Assembly: GCA_946894095.1 (NCBI GenBank)
Contig: OX335647.2
Coordinates: 19,486,001 to 19,550,000, forward strand
Direction: 5' to 3'
DNA length: 64,000 nucleotides
Source: Incurvaria masculella
Lineage: Eukaryota > Arthropoda > Insecta > Lepidoptera > Incurvariidae
Shown here: one piece after another, positions 45,600 through 55,643 of the stretch
Position numbering within the stretch: position 1 is the stretch's first letter
Layout of the letters: each line of letters starts with the position of its first letter
The notes under the pieces: generated by a model
Databases searched by the model: none
The model's input: the letters and a program-made list of their open reading frames with translations, nothing else
What the model was told of the DNA's origin: nothing
Translations under genes and position numbers: made by a program

Positions 45600-45990
45600 C
45601 CGACTTTTAAATAGAACGGTTGGAATGGTTAATATCACACCTACTGTCATATTATCCCAATACACCAGGCGCCATGCCAGAATCTCCCTTATACTATACG
45701 AGTACATTTTACCAGATGAAAACCACGGACAGTATTCATTACCGCTTCGACTATATTTCACTCAATGCGATGATAATACCAACCTGGCCGGGCTTAACCT
45801 TTCCACCTAATAAATAAGAAACTGAATCGGAACTAATATATAATAATATTCGAAACTAATATTTAACTAAGGATCTAACCATGGACTGTCTCAACGGTCG
45901 GACGGTAACCCATCCATCCCAACCGCGCCCAGTTTTGCTTGAAGATGATATGCTCGACGACTCTTTCAATTATAGGTTCTTCCAAATGCA
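45600..45990 (-). repeat. SINE copy, reverse, with 5S-like head
   Basis: On minus the body and tail match the common SINE (on plus: CACCTACTGTCATATTATCC, CAATGCGATGATAATACCAA, AACCTGGCCGGGCTTAACC). An AT-rich stretch at 45830-45885 interrupts the body. The head at 45902-45945 is a diverged 5S rRNA-like block; read on minus it contains ACTGGGCGCGGTTGGGATGG and ATGGGTTACCG, parallel to the better copy at 47914-47974. Confidence 0.65.
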
Positions 45991-46287
45991 AAAAACATCG
46001 CCTAGATCTTAATATAACCCGCACTCCGCGGACCAAAGCCTTTACGCGTTATATACCCTAAAGGCAACAAATCCAGATTGAACCAGTTCACACCGGATTC
46101 CCCAAGTACTCGTGCGTTCACCGAGACAACGCTATGTCCAAGTTGAACGTCCGCGGCAGGAGTGAGTCGGCCGTGATGATTACAGATCGCGAAGCTCTCC
46201 GGAGCCCATCATCATATTCGCATTAGAAGGCAAATGGCGGAAAAGGCTAGCCTTGCACAACCGACCCTTTTCTCTACAGTATCCACT
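45991..46287. other. no gene seen
   Basis: Moderately GC-rich; no recognised coding frame or repeat. Confidence 0.4.
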
Positions 46288-46575
46288 TTTTAGGGTTCCA
46301 TACCCAAAGGGTGAAAATGGAACCCTATTACTAAGCCTCCGCTGTCCGTCCGTCCGTCTGTCACAGGGCTGTATCTCATGAACCGTAATAGATAGGCAGC
46401 TGAAACTTTTACAGAGTGTGTATTTATTTTGCCGCTACAACAAGTATGTACAATTAAAAAATAATAAAAATGAAAGGGGGGTCCCAAACAAAAAACCTGA
46501 TTTTTTTTGTGGTAAATCTTTTACGATAGTACGGAACCCTTCGTGTGCGAGTCCGAATCGCACTTGGCCGGTTTT
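46288..46575 (-). repeat. ACCGGCCAAGTGCGAGTCGG repeat, copy 4
   Basis: Reverse copy from TTTAGGGTTCCATACCCAAA to CGAATCGCACTTGGCCGGTT. The short microsatellite is CCGTCCGTCCGTCTGTC. Confidence 0.85.
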
Positions 46576-46887
46576 ATTTGTTGTCAATATGATTTTTTAC
46601 ATGGGACTCTATAGCCGTGAATACGTTACGTTACAAGTTAAATTACAACCTGATATAACCGCGGATTCAATTACCTCAGTAATCAAGAAACAGCAAAGGA
46701 ACTTCACACCACATTTTTTCGTCCACATTAATGAAATAAACACTAAGATGCTACTGCCAAACCATTTTTTATTTTAAGAACAAAGAACAAAAGATGCAGC
46801 TAATTACATTGACATTACTCGCTTATAATCTTTTAATTACTTTTGAACAAATCGTTTTCGAATGATTATTGATTTTTATAAACATGT

Positions 46888-47035
46888 GTTTTCCATCCAG
46901 TTCAATGTTGCCGTGCTCGTAAAGGCAAAGTCCTGGCATGGCACCTAATTCCTTCGGAAATGTGGTGTGTAGGGCTAATATCATAACGGTAGTTGTGTGG
47001 TATTAGCCATCCATGTCAGGTCGCATAAAAAAGAA
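46888..47035 (+). repeat. SINE tail fragment
   Basis: TTTTCCATCCAGTTCAATGT through GTGTGGTATTAGCCATCCAT and the A-run after GTCAGGTCGCATAA. Almost identical to the last 150 bases of 58613-59018; 5' truncated. Confidence 0.8.
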
Positions 47036-47623
47036 TAGTACCTTCTTATATGTAGTGTAGCTAGTACGAGAGATTGTTTGTGCTACTCGAAATACAGAGG
47101 TGTGCAAGGCAGAGTGGACGGGTTCGGTGGCTGGATTCAAGTGAGCATGAATAGAATTAATTTCAAGCCGTCGTCATCGCTTTCCGATGCACTAGCTCCA
47201 GTGTACGAACCATCGGCTGGTGAGGTTAGCACGGCGAGTGGTGAAAGGGACCCGCAGTGCGATTACGAAGCACGAAACGGGGGAGGTTGGTTGTATTTAA
47301 CAGCTAAATTGCGATAACGAAGCACCGGTAACCGCAGTGCGATTACGAAGTGCGAAATTAAGTGCGGTTAGTACCCAAAAGTGACATATTTTGTAATCGA
47401 AAGCCGTCCGTTTGCTGTCAATTTGGGGTAGGTGCGGCACCTACACCTCATGTCGCGCTTCGTAATCGCACTGCCGGACTTTCCCGGGACATTCTGAACT
47501 AACTGCTCTGTTCCGCAATACCGATTTTGAGTCAAACGCTCAATGGGGAATAAACTCAAAGCTTATTTTAGGTGTTGCATGAGCGACCTCGCCTTAAAAA
47601 TGTCAAAACTGTCATTCCTGTCA
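47036..47623. repeat. direct and inverted repeats of CCGCAGTGCGATTACGAAGC
   Basis: The unit CCGCAGTGCGATTACGAAGC followed by (A/T/G)CGAAA occurs at 47252-47277 and 47332-47357. A degenerate direct copy is at about 47309-47327 (GCGATAACGAAGCACCGG), and an inverted copy is at 47453-47478. A small hairpin GTAGGTGC/GCACCTAC lies between them. The frame at 47078-47317 crosses the first unit and is not recognised. It may be a MITE with subterminal repeats or a binding-site array. Confidence 0.6.
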
Positions 47624-47624
47624 T

Positions 47625-48002
47625 TTTTTTTTATGTGACTGGACATGGATGGCTAATACCACAAGTTCTGTCATGGTATTAGCCCAACACACCACATGGG
47701 AACTAGGTGCCATGCCAGGACCTTCCTTATATTGCACGGCTACATTGAACTGGATGGAAAACACGGACAATTATCATTGCCGCTACGACCATCGTTCATC
47801 CAATGCGATGGTACCAACCCGGGCGGGATAAACCCTACCACCTAGTAAGTAAGGAAGGGGACCTACAGCTTAACGTGGAATCCGAACCACGGACAGCCTC
47901 TCTCAACGGTCTAATGGTCACCCATCCAAGACCAGACCGGACCCAGCGTTGCTTAACTTCGGAGAGCGATCGCCGAAGTCTCGCGCCACTGGGCCACTGA
48001 GG
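47625..48002 (-). repeat. SINE, complete, with chimeric tRNA/5S rRNA-derived head
   Basis: Flanked by CTGTCAT at 47618-47624 and 48003-48009 (target duplication). Read on minus it starts with an A-box-like TGGCCCAGTGGCGCGAG. It continues with a strong match to the internal promoter of 5S rRNA (47914-47974): CCGAAGTTAAGCAACGCTGG and GTCTTGGATGGGTGACC. The body shared with the tRNA-headed copies follows (TAGGGTTTATCCCGCCCGGG, CATCGCATTGGATGAACGAT, CATCCAGTTCAATGTAGCCG), and it ends in an A-run. The 5S block covers the box A, intermediate element and box C used by TFIIIA, as known for 5S genes. Transcription is an inference. Confidence 0.85.
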
Positions 48003-48039
48003 CTGTCATGTTTTATATAAGATTTTTTTAGATGAGAGA

Positions 48040-48412
48040 TGTTCACCATATTGCAGTTCGAATTATTTTTGGAAGAAAATAAATGCTTTTATTTGTCTTC
48101 AAATTAATTTTAATGTTATAGACCAAAACAAAATTTTGAAATTAAATTGGAAAGGTAATATTATTGTGATATTTTCTTTCCTAAAACTCTAGTTGATTAG
48201 TATAATTTAAAACAAATATTTTTCAGAATAATAACGAGAAAATTGCGACGTTTCAATTAGGTAGGTTGAGTAAATAAAATTTTGAAATCCATCCTGCTTT
48301 CTTTTGTCTTGTAGATGACCGCTTTGACAGTTCATTGAGGTGAGCTCGCTTGGACGCCACTCGTCGTGATAAATAAGCAGTATTCTTCCCCATTGAAAAA
48401 TCTCAGATATTA
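48040..48412 (+). repeat. unidentified repeat shared with 17060-17440, copy 2
   Basis: Shares TTGCAGTTCG, TTTGTCTTCAAATTAATTTT, ATATTTTCTTTCC, CTTTGACAG and GACGCCACTCGTCGTGATAA with TTCTTCCCCATT near the end. Same order and spacing as copy 1. No open frame of note. Confidence 0.6.
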
Positions 48413-48789
48413 TTATCAAAAAAAATATTATTCTAGAATAAAAAATGCGAATGTAATGAACTACATGTTAAAGTAATTTGCAGCATATTTTCCAAAAAGG
48501 GACAACATTTTCCATGAGTTTAATAAAGAACAATTTAATTTTGGGCCTCTTTCTAAATGTGGTACCTACCGAATTTCAGTCGTCCTAGGCCATAGGCCTC
48601 GCTTCGCTCACCAAACAGAAGCATCACTCAAAAGCACAAGACAAACTAGGAAACAGTGCTGGAGCAACAAACCATTCTTGTGCCACAGTTTCACTATATT
48701 TAAACCAATGCAATGGTTTTTTTTTGTTCATATTATGTAGGGAAAAAATGTCAACACCGAGAGTATCGAAAGAATTAGTAGATGTTTTC
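48413..48789. other. no gene seen
   Basis: AT-rich. The minus frame at 48624-48914 overlaps the LINE tail described next and is not a gene. Confidence 0.4.
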
Positions 48790-48930
48790 ATGTTTCTGCG
48801 CATGCGTGTGGACTGGAAGAAATCGCTCATAGTGATAAGTTCGCCTTTGTACAGTTTTGTTGTTGATTTTAATTGTTCTTGGAATTTTTTTTTGCTATCT
48901 TGCACAATAAACAATTTATTAATTCATTCA
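48790..48930 (+). repeat. LINE 3' UTR end
   Basis: GTGTGGACTGGAAGAAATCG, CTCATAGTGATAAGTTCGCC and TTTGTAC, then TGCACAATAAACAATTTATT. The TGGAAGA(A/G)ATCGCT...GATAAG...GCC motif followed by a CAATAAA signal is the usual tail of a lepidopteran non-LTR family. The shorter trace at 13324 belongs to the same type. Confidence 0.65.
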
Positions 48931-49308
48931 TCCTGATAGCTAATGATGAAATATGACAAATCAGAGTGCAGTGTGATGTGATGGGATGATGAATAAACAA
49001 TCAACAACATTAAATAAACAATAAATATCCATAAATACTATTTTATTTCTATGAGTTTAAAATAATATGTATACTATTTCCAAATACTGAAACATAAGAA
49101 CGAATTGAATCTAAAATACTGAAACATAGAAACAGATATCTGTGTCTCCAAGTTTAGGATTTTTGAAATCCAATCGAGTCACATGACAGCAAAAATTAAA
49201 TCATTCATACCATAGACTTATTATAACATATCACTGATTCATACACATTTTATATTCTCTATGGTCTGCCACAGGATACATTTATCAAAGGTGACCATGC
49301 ACATTTAA
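48931..49308. other. no gene seen
   Basis: AT-rich; contains a short imperfect duplication AAATACTGAAACATA(A/G)GAA (49083-49098 and 49115-49130). Confidence 0.45.
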
Positions 49309-49398
49309 GGGAAGATGCACTCCGGTACACTTTGCCAGGAGTGGAGTAACGTGGCCGTCAGGCTCACGCCACACAAGACGAAGCTGTGCGTGATGTTG
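49309..49398 (-). CDS. coding-like segment, unidentified
   Basis: On minus a frame of about 31 codons reads DNITHSFVLCGVSLTATL, then LHSWQS and PECIFP before a stop (TAA). Third positions are mostly G or C, unlike the neighbours, and the N-terminal two thirds are hydrophobic like a membrane helix. There is no start codon in frame; the segment would begin after a possible acceptor near 49398 (...GACGAG). It may be a terminal exon or part of a degraded retroelement. I do not recognise the protein. Confidence 0.25.
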
Positions 49399-49573
49399 TC
49401 TCGTCAATCACAGCCGCCGCGCCGGTGCTCTGGGCGGGGAAGGGGCAGGAGGGGGCGACGTCTGGCGTTGCAGAACTACCCCCGGCATTAGCCTCATGGC
49501 GGTCAGATTAAGAAAGAAAGGAGATGTGCCATCGAGCGCGCCAACTATGAGACCCGTTGTCTGCCAAACCAAC
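49399..49573. other. GC-rich non-coding stretch
   Basis: G-rich tract at 49430-49460 (GGCGGGGAAGGGGCAGGAGG). No recognised frame; directly precedes the TTAA MITE pair. Confidence 0.4.
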
Positions 49574-50063
49574 TTAAAGTAGCCCTTCCCGGCGGGACTA
49601 ACTCATTCTCGGGCACGGTACAAAACCGTGCTATTGCCCTCTGGGACTTTCTCTGTTTCAAATAAATAGACAGGCTCCGTGATAAGGAGGATGCAACATG
49701 TCCACAAAGCAGAAAATGCGCATAGTGTTTGATTTGGTAAGATTTACGAACATTTTACTTACAAACTGACTTATAGCTAAAAGTAAATCACGACCGCTGA
49801 AGTAAAAAATCAAGCCAATATCAAAATTATAAATATTCATGAAACAAGCTAGGTCGTCGAGTAATCCACCTCCAAAGTTAATGCATAAAACTCGCGAAAA
49901 ATTCGAACTTTCGGACCTTATAACCTAGAAACCAAACACTATTTTACAATGCCAATGGTCATCTATTCGATCTAGTTCTATTAAATGGAGCTCTGACAAG
50001 AAATAGGCCCTTGTTCTTCTTTTCACGTTTGTATGAGGAATTTACCGGGAAGGCCCACCTTAA
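49574..50063. mobile_element. TTAA-flanked MITE, copy 4
   Basis: TTAA at 49574-49577 and 50060-50063. Termini AGTAGCCCTTCCCGGCGGG and, read inward from the right, GGTGGGCCTTCCCGGTAAA. CTTCCC subgroup, shorter than other copies because of internal deletions (about 490 bp). Its right TTAA is also the left TTAA of the next copy. Confidence 0.9.
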
Positions 50064-50609
50064 GGTGGCCCAACCCGCTCATTTCCCCATACAAAAGGGG
50101 AAAGAAGATCACGCCTATATTTCTTGTCAGAGATCCAAAATTTTGCTCAATATAGCTTTATTTGATTGAACTAGATGTCTGATGACCATTGGCATTCTAA
50201 AATTGTGTTTGCTTTCCAAGTTATAACGTCCGAAAGTTCGGATTTTTCGCGCGTTTTATACAATTACTTTGGAGGTGGATTACGCAATGATAAAGTAAGA
50301 ACATCTTAAAAAGATTAGTCATCAGACATAGCTTGTTTAATCAAGATTTATAATCTATTTGGTTTTTGTTAGATTTTTTACTACAGCGGTCGTGGTTTAC
50401 TTTTAGCTATAAGTCGTTTTGAAATTAAAATTTTTGTAAATCTTACCAAATCATACACTATGCACATTGTCTTTTTTGTGGACAAGTTGCATCTTCCTCA
50501 TAACGGAGCCTGTCTTATTCTTAGAAACAGAGAAGGTCCCAGAGCGCAACAGCACGGTTTTGTACCGTGCCCGCAAATTAGTTGAGGCCGCCGGGTTGGG
50601 CCACCTTAA
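50060..50609. mobile_element. TTAA-flanked MITE, copy 5
   Basis: TTAA at 50060-50063 and 50606-50609, with termini GGTGGCCCAACCCGCTCATT and GGTGGCCCAACCCGGCGGCC (read inward). CCCAACCC subgroup, about 550 bp, in opposite orientation to copy 4 as judged by the shared interior. The two elements meet at a single TTAA. Confidence 0.9.
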
Positions 50610-50639
50610 AGGTGGATCTTAAAGGAGGCCACATATAAA

Positions 50640-50830
50640 CTCGTATTGGGGGGTTTGTATAGGTGGGAACAGACTTAGCGAACGCTTCGGGAGCATATTC
50701 GGGCGCGTTGGCGATGTTTGGACTGTGGCGGGCTTCCCATGCGATTATATGCACAATTCATCCATGCGGCGAAGTCGCGAGTAATGACTACGTGACATTT
50801 CTTCTGCCTTTCCTTTTCTGTTTTATAAAT
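50640..50830 (+). repeat. dispersed repeat shared with 16225-16370, copy 2
   Basis: GGGCGCGTTGGCGATGTTTG, CATGCGATTATATGCACAAT and CATGCGGCGAAGTCGCGAGT correspond to 16270-16340. The overlapping frames at 50663-50914 are composition artefacts of this repeat. Confidence 0.5.
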
Positions 50831-51119
50831 TGTTATTGGGTTTGGCAACTTCTGTGGATCGATAATGGAGTTTTTCCGTGTTCGCCCCGATTTAAAAAAA
50901 TACATCGATGTTAAATTTACGAGTACGTAAATGGTGCGTCAAATTTTAACTAAACGCGTATTTTTTTATGAATGTGTTGTAGGTAGCTTAGTTGACTCCA
51001 CACGTTTCACGTAATTTGGCGTAATGCATCTTTATGCAATCAGACCTTAACTAGTACGGTTATTAAAGTGGCATAAAAATGCATGAGAAACTGTAGGGAG
51101 ACATTTTGGATTTTGATCT
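50831..51119. other. no gene seen
   Basis: AT-rich spacer. Confidence 0.4.
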
Positions 51120-51360
51120 ATATGGGAACTAGAATAAACATGGGATTTAGTCCTAGGGAACTATATTCCATGCCAGAACCTTCCTTTTTTTCACGACTTT
51201 TTTGAACTGAATAAAAAATACGGAAGATTTTTCATTGTCGCTTCGACCATCGTTGATTCAGTGTGATGCTACCGACCCGGGCGGGATCAACCCTACCACC
51301 TACCAAGTAAGGAAGGGTACCGTATCGTTTCACGTGGAATCCGAACCACGAACGAGAAAT
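51120..51360 (-). repeat. SINE copy, reverse, head missing
   Basis: Reverse complement of the SINE body and tail: CCATGCCAGAACCTTCC, CGACCATCGTTGATTCAGTG, ATCAACCCTACCACCTACCA, CGTGGAATCCGAACCACGAA. It stops where the head would begin. Confidence 0.7.
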
Positions 51361-51474
51361 CCTTTCGCTTCCTACGACGCAAAATCTATCGTCGGGCTGG
51401 CATTGAACGTCAGACTGTTCGTAAAAATATATTTGTAACAAAAGATATTACTTCCACAAAAAAGATCTCCGACC
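51361..51474. other. spacer
   Basis: Short non-coding stretch between the SINE and the GC-rich patch. Confidence 0.35.
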
Positions 51475-51800
51475 CACCGCAGCCGACAGCAGTCCCGGGG
51501 CGTCGGTCCACATTCACGCGATCCCTCAACGAATCCTCGTAAACATCCCGAAAGGAGGATCTCGTCCGGTCCGCCATCTTGATTGCTGCCGTCGGGGCGC
51601 GGGCGGGGCGGAGATGAGGGGGGGGGCGCGCGGGCGGCACATAAATTTTATACAAATGATGACATAAATACTCATTTACATTCGTCCGTCCGCGCGACAA
51701 CGCGGCGGAGCCTCCGGGGAACCGGTGCTAAACTAGAGCACGAAAGAAAACACATCCGGCGCAGAGTTTGGAAATGTTCCACTAGCCTTTTGCCTGAGTG
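51475..51800. other. GC-rich patch
   Basis: GC- and CpG-rich, including G-runs near 51618-51630. Frames on both strands (51410-51810) have no domain. The right edge (CTGAGTGGTCAGTGTGAG) is the flank shared with the other copy of the 323-bp MITE. Confidence 0.35.
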
Positions 51801-51810
51801 GTCAGTGTGA

Positions 51811-52133
51811 GTTCTCACCTAAATTGGCGTTTACGGCAAACCGATCGACTGGCGTTTTCTCCAAACTCCATACAAGTTTTTACTAGATATTCTGTGGTTT
51901 TACTTCTTCAAGCTGTCAAAGTCAAACGCGGACTTCCGATTTGTATGAAAACGCGGAGTGGACGTAAACGGCAACGTCAACGTATTTACGGCAACGTTGT
52001 GTAAGCTGTCAAATCAAGCTCGGACTCGCAAATGTTGGTTCGCTTAACGCCCGCTGCGCGCGCTCTTCAATTTCTCCATACATTTGAAAACGCCAGTCGA
52101 TCGGCTTGCCGTAACGCCAATTTAGGTGACAAC
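51811..52133 (+). mobile_element. 323-bp MITE, copy B
   Basis: Flanked by TGA at 51808-51810 and 52134-52136. Ends GTTCTCACCTAAATTGGCG and GTTGTCACCTAAATTGGCG (read inward), inverted repeats of about 48 bp. Same length as copy A at 720-1042, and about 98 percent identical by eye. The flanks CCTGAGTGGTCAGTGTGAG and AGACTACCGGCTCTG are also found, inverted, around copy A. Confidence 0.9.
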
Positions 52134-53036
52134 TGAGACTACCGGCTCTGATGCTAAGCAGTGCTTCGGCCCTCAACGAAAACAGGACGATATCAATTGG
52201 TGCTAATTAAAACTACCAATCGAATTTAAACCAACACGTTTTTTTTTATGTTGAATTGATTTTTTCTTTAATAAAATGTATCTGCATAATTATATTAGAC
52301 TTTTACCTATTTCGTTAGAAGCATTCATCCAATATAATCAGTTTACAAAATGTTTTAGATTTCCGAGATAAAAAAAATATACCTCTGGTACTCCAGAATC
52401 GCACCCATTGAAGTAGAGTATTGAGAAAGCGTTCCATTCGAAGTCTTATTGGAGTGGTCTGAGTCAGGAAAATTCGTGAATGGCTCTACGCAGAAGCCAA
52501 GCTTACTAACGCTGGCATTGTGGATATCGATCAATTCAATTATTTCGATTGATGCTTTTATGTCCATACTTTGCATTCCAGTCGACTCAATTATTTTTTT
52601 CCAATAAACGTTTACTGATAATAACTATAAGTAATTCCTAATATAAATTGGTACGTAAAAAGCAACATCCATTCTTGATGTCAATTAATACAGTAGGTAT
52701 CCATATTTTGAAGATAAGCATGCAACCCGACACAACGGTAGAATTCTAAAATAAAATGTAATTTTAGAAAGTGTATTACCGTAAGACCAAACTTGGTATA
52801 CATCATGGCAATTTGGTGGCATCATCAAAATAAAACGTATTTAAAGTAAGTCTTTCGACCAACATATTCCGCTGTCATTTTTAAACAAATACAAATATAA
52901 TTTTAATATTAATATTTGAGTAAATGTAATTTCAAAATAAAAACACGACTATCCCATCCATAGACTAACAAATACATTATTTCTAGGACGGGAACAACAT
53001 ACAAGTTATATTGATTTTCACTCTTCTTTTTTTTAT
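52134..53036. other. no gene seen
   Basis: Starts with the shared flank (to about 52150), which may be the remnant of a tRNA-derived head (CTACCGGCTCTGATGC). The rest is AT-rich. Confidence 0.4.
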
Positions 53037-53184
53037 AACAGTTTTAAAAAACATTGAACCGACTTCAAGCAATCTGGGGGCGGTACGAAAGCACAGAAGG
53101 GTTACATCATACATTTTCAGGTGTGATTTTGTACCGCCTTCTACTTCAGGGTGCTTGGAGTCTGTTCAATGTTTTAAAACTGTT
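53037..53184. repeat. foldback element of 148 bp
   Basis: The ends AACAGTTTTAAAAAACATTG and AACAGTTTTAAAACATTGAA (read inward) pair over about 50 bp with small indels, and GGCGGTAC appears in both arms. GATTTTGTACCGCC resembles GATTTTGTACCAGGCGG at 11362, hinting at a dispersed family. Confidence 0.6.
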
Positions 53185-54054
53185 ACTTTTTCAATCTTTT
53201 TAGTATTTTTAACTCTTAGGAGTGGTATTCCTCCAAAAAAATTATGAAAAGACCACCCTAAGATATACACTAATAAGAAAAATAATTACTCAAATCGGTT
53301 GACAGTTTGCGGACGGATATTGAGTAACATACATAGCGTTCGTAGTAGAGGGCCAGTAACACGATTTGACGAAACCAATATTTGAAAATGCCATATCATC
53401 CCATTTATTTCGCTGCTCGTACTACATGGTTTCCGTAACCTAACACACTCGCGACCCACTGAACCGACCTCACGCAGGTCAGGGTCAGGCGTGAGCGTCC
53501 CCTCCGCCCTGCCTCCCTCCGCACCGCGCCGCCCGCCCTGCGTCGCTCTGCTCGCCGTCTAGGGCGGCGCGCTCACGCCACTCTCCACACTTAATTTTCG
53601 CGAAGAAAATAATTATACGGATTGATCCGTACGATGATATCGATTAGTAGGAAATAAAAGGTACAATATATATTGTACCTTATATATTTTTAATTCTGGA
53701 AGTATTAGTGTAATGGAAATGGGGAATTTTGATCCCCTAGAAAGCTACAAAAAGCAGTTATAATTCGATGGTTAAAAACAAAATGTATCTTTAAAAATGT
53801 CACTTGATACGTTAGGTGTACAAATACGAAAGGACTATGCCGAAATCAAAATCGCATTAAAGAGTACATTGACAAAGACCGATACCATGTGATTGAAAAT
53901 TAAAATTAAAAATAAAATTAATTAATGAAAGTCCAAGCGGACAAGGACTATTATTTTTAAAAAGTTCACAACATGTTGTTCTCAGTGTTGTCAGATGTTG
54001 CGTATTTTCGCTGTAATAGGTAACATTTTAATCCTATCTTGCGATTTCAGCTGA
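53185..54054. other. no gene; GC island at 53455-53590
   Basis: A GC-rich, C-biased patch at 53455-53590 has no recognisable frame. A small palindrome GGTACAATATATATTGTACC at 53660-53679 stands out. Otherwise AT-rich. Confidence 0.45.
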
Positions 54055-54117
54055 ATGATTCGTGTCACAGTCGTTATGTTCCTTATGGCGAAATAAATAT
54101 CTGTATCTGTATCTGTT
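54055..54117 (+). repeat. LINE 3' end, microsatellite tail
   Basis: TGTCACAGTCGTTATGTTCC, TTATGGCGAAATAAA and (TATCTG)n. The GTTATGTTCCTT..GGCGAAATAAA block before a short-repeat tail is a known lepidopteran non-LTR terminus (from memory). Confidence 0.6.
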
Positions 54118-55643
54118 AATCTACAATAAAAATCTAAACCAAATACACTCCGTATATAGTAAAATGAACTATGTTAGTAATAAAATATTTTATCATTATA
54201 CTTCCGGTTTAGTTTTGGTCTATTTTCTATACCAATATCCGGCAGCTCCGAGCGCGACAAGCCGTCATCATGACAGATTGTATGTATGTATCAAGGTAAA
54301 GATCGGTCAGTACGTCTTTAATAGTTTACGGAGAACCGACTGGCGCTGCTATCGCTATAATATTTTTCTTTAGATCGGAAGGAAAAGGTTATCAGCCAGA
54401 TCAATTTATTTTAAGGTTTACGACCATACTGTTCGATCATAGCAAACTGATTTCGCTTCCTCTACAAACATACACGTTTGTAATTATTCGTCAACTACAA
54501 TTTTAATTATAATTTAACTTAAATGCCTTTTTCGTAATTAATAGAAAAAGGATATTTATGGTTCTGTGCTGAAAGTCCTTGCCTTTCCGTGTAAACAAAG
54601 ACAACGAGAAGTAACATTTCACAAAACTAACCTCAAATATGCATTTTAAAAAGGGTCTGACGGGTTATTCCTGCTGTGAAAATAAAGTAAACCATATTAA
54701 TTATTGTATGTAAGCATGTGAGGCATGAAAATACGTTTGGTCATTACGGTATCGTTTAAGTAGTAGCGCTTTTCTGGCCCATAGTAAAATCGGCAATGTC
54801 CTTTAATTCATAGTGCAAAGCAGATTTTTGTGGGACGTAGTCTTTGCGGTCATTTAAAAAAGGCGTGGATAAATGGAACCGAAAAAAATATAATATTAAT
54901 AAAGGAATTGCGTACACTTGTGATAACAAACGTAAGGTGCTACGCGATTTGAAATGACCTCACGTTGGAGGTGCCCGAAGACGCCCATGGGCCCAAATGC
55001 TCTGGATAATCTGGTAGAAATATATCGGCAGGGAGTACACTCCACGGTGTACCACTCCACCAAGAAAAATGATTTAAAAGATCGATTGGTTCCTTTTCTG
55101 GGATTGTCGACGGTGAATATGTGCATTCCCTGACTGTTCCGCGTTGAGCAATATTCGAAAGGAGACGGCAATATGCAGTTCCGAAGGACATTCTCCATGG
55201 TAGAGACGATATAACACAGATAGGTCATGAACACAGAATAATGCAGTTTATATTTTTATCAACATCGAACTCATGACTCTTTTAAGTGTTTTTCGCTATT
55301 TCTTATAGCTTAGGGTTTGGCGATAAAGGCACCCACTGAAAAATTCACTGTGTATGACGAACAAAGGCCATTTGGTTAAGAATATTTAATGATTGGTTGA
55401 CACCGTCTATTATTTTTCAGTATTATTTTAAATCTATTCAAATTTACTCTGTAACTATCCACACATGAAATAGATACAGGTATGATGTAAACGTATAAAT
55501 TACACCGTAAGTCAGACGTTCGAAGGATGATAGCAATACGTCATACTGATTGATGTATCACTCTTCCTGGATGTAATTACGGGTGTCATGCGCTGCTACG
55601 GGAGCTGCGGCGGTGGCGGCGGCCTGCTGTCTCGGAGGATCAA
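54118..55643. other. no recognised gene
   Basis: About 1.5 kb. The 112-codon minus frame at 54896-55234 and its overlapping shadow at 54940-55191 show no known domain; a CGGCGGTGGCGGCGGCC patch is at 55607-55625. Confidence 0.4.

Noticed and set aside
47914..47974. Possible 5S rRNA gene
   Set aside because: Only the central promoter part of 5S is present, fused to a SINE body; the 5' and 3' pairing ends are missing.
54896..55234. 112-codon minus frame
   Set aside because: No recognised domain, and an overlapping minus frame in another phase; consistent with chance.
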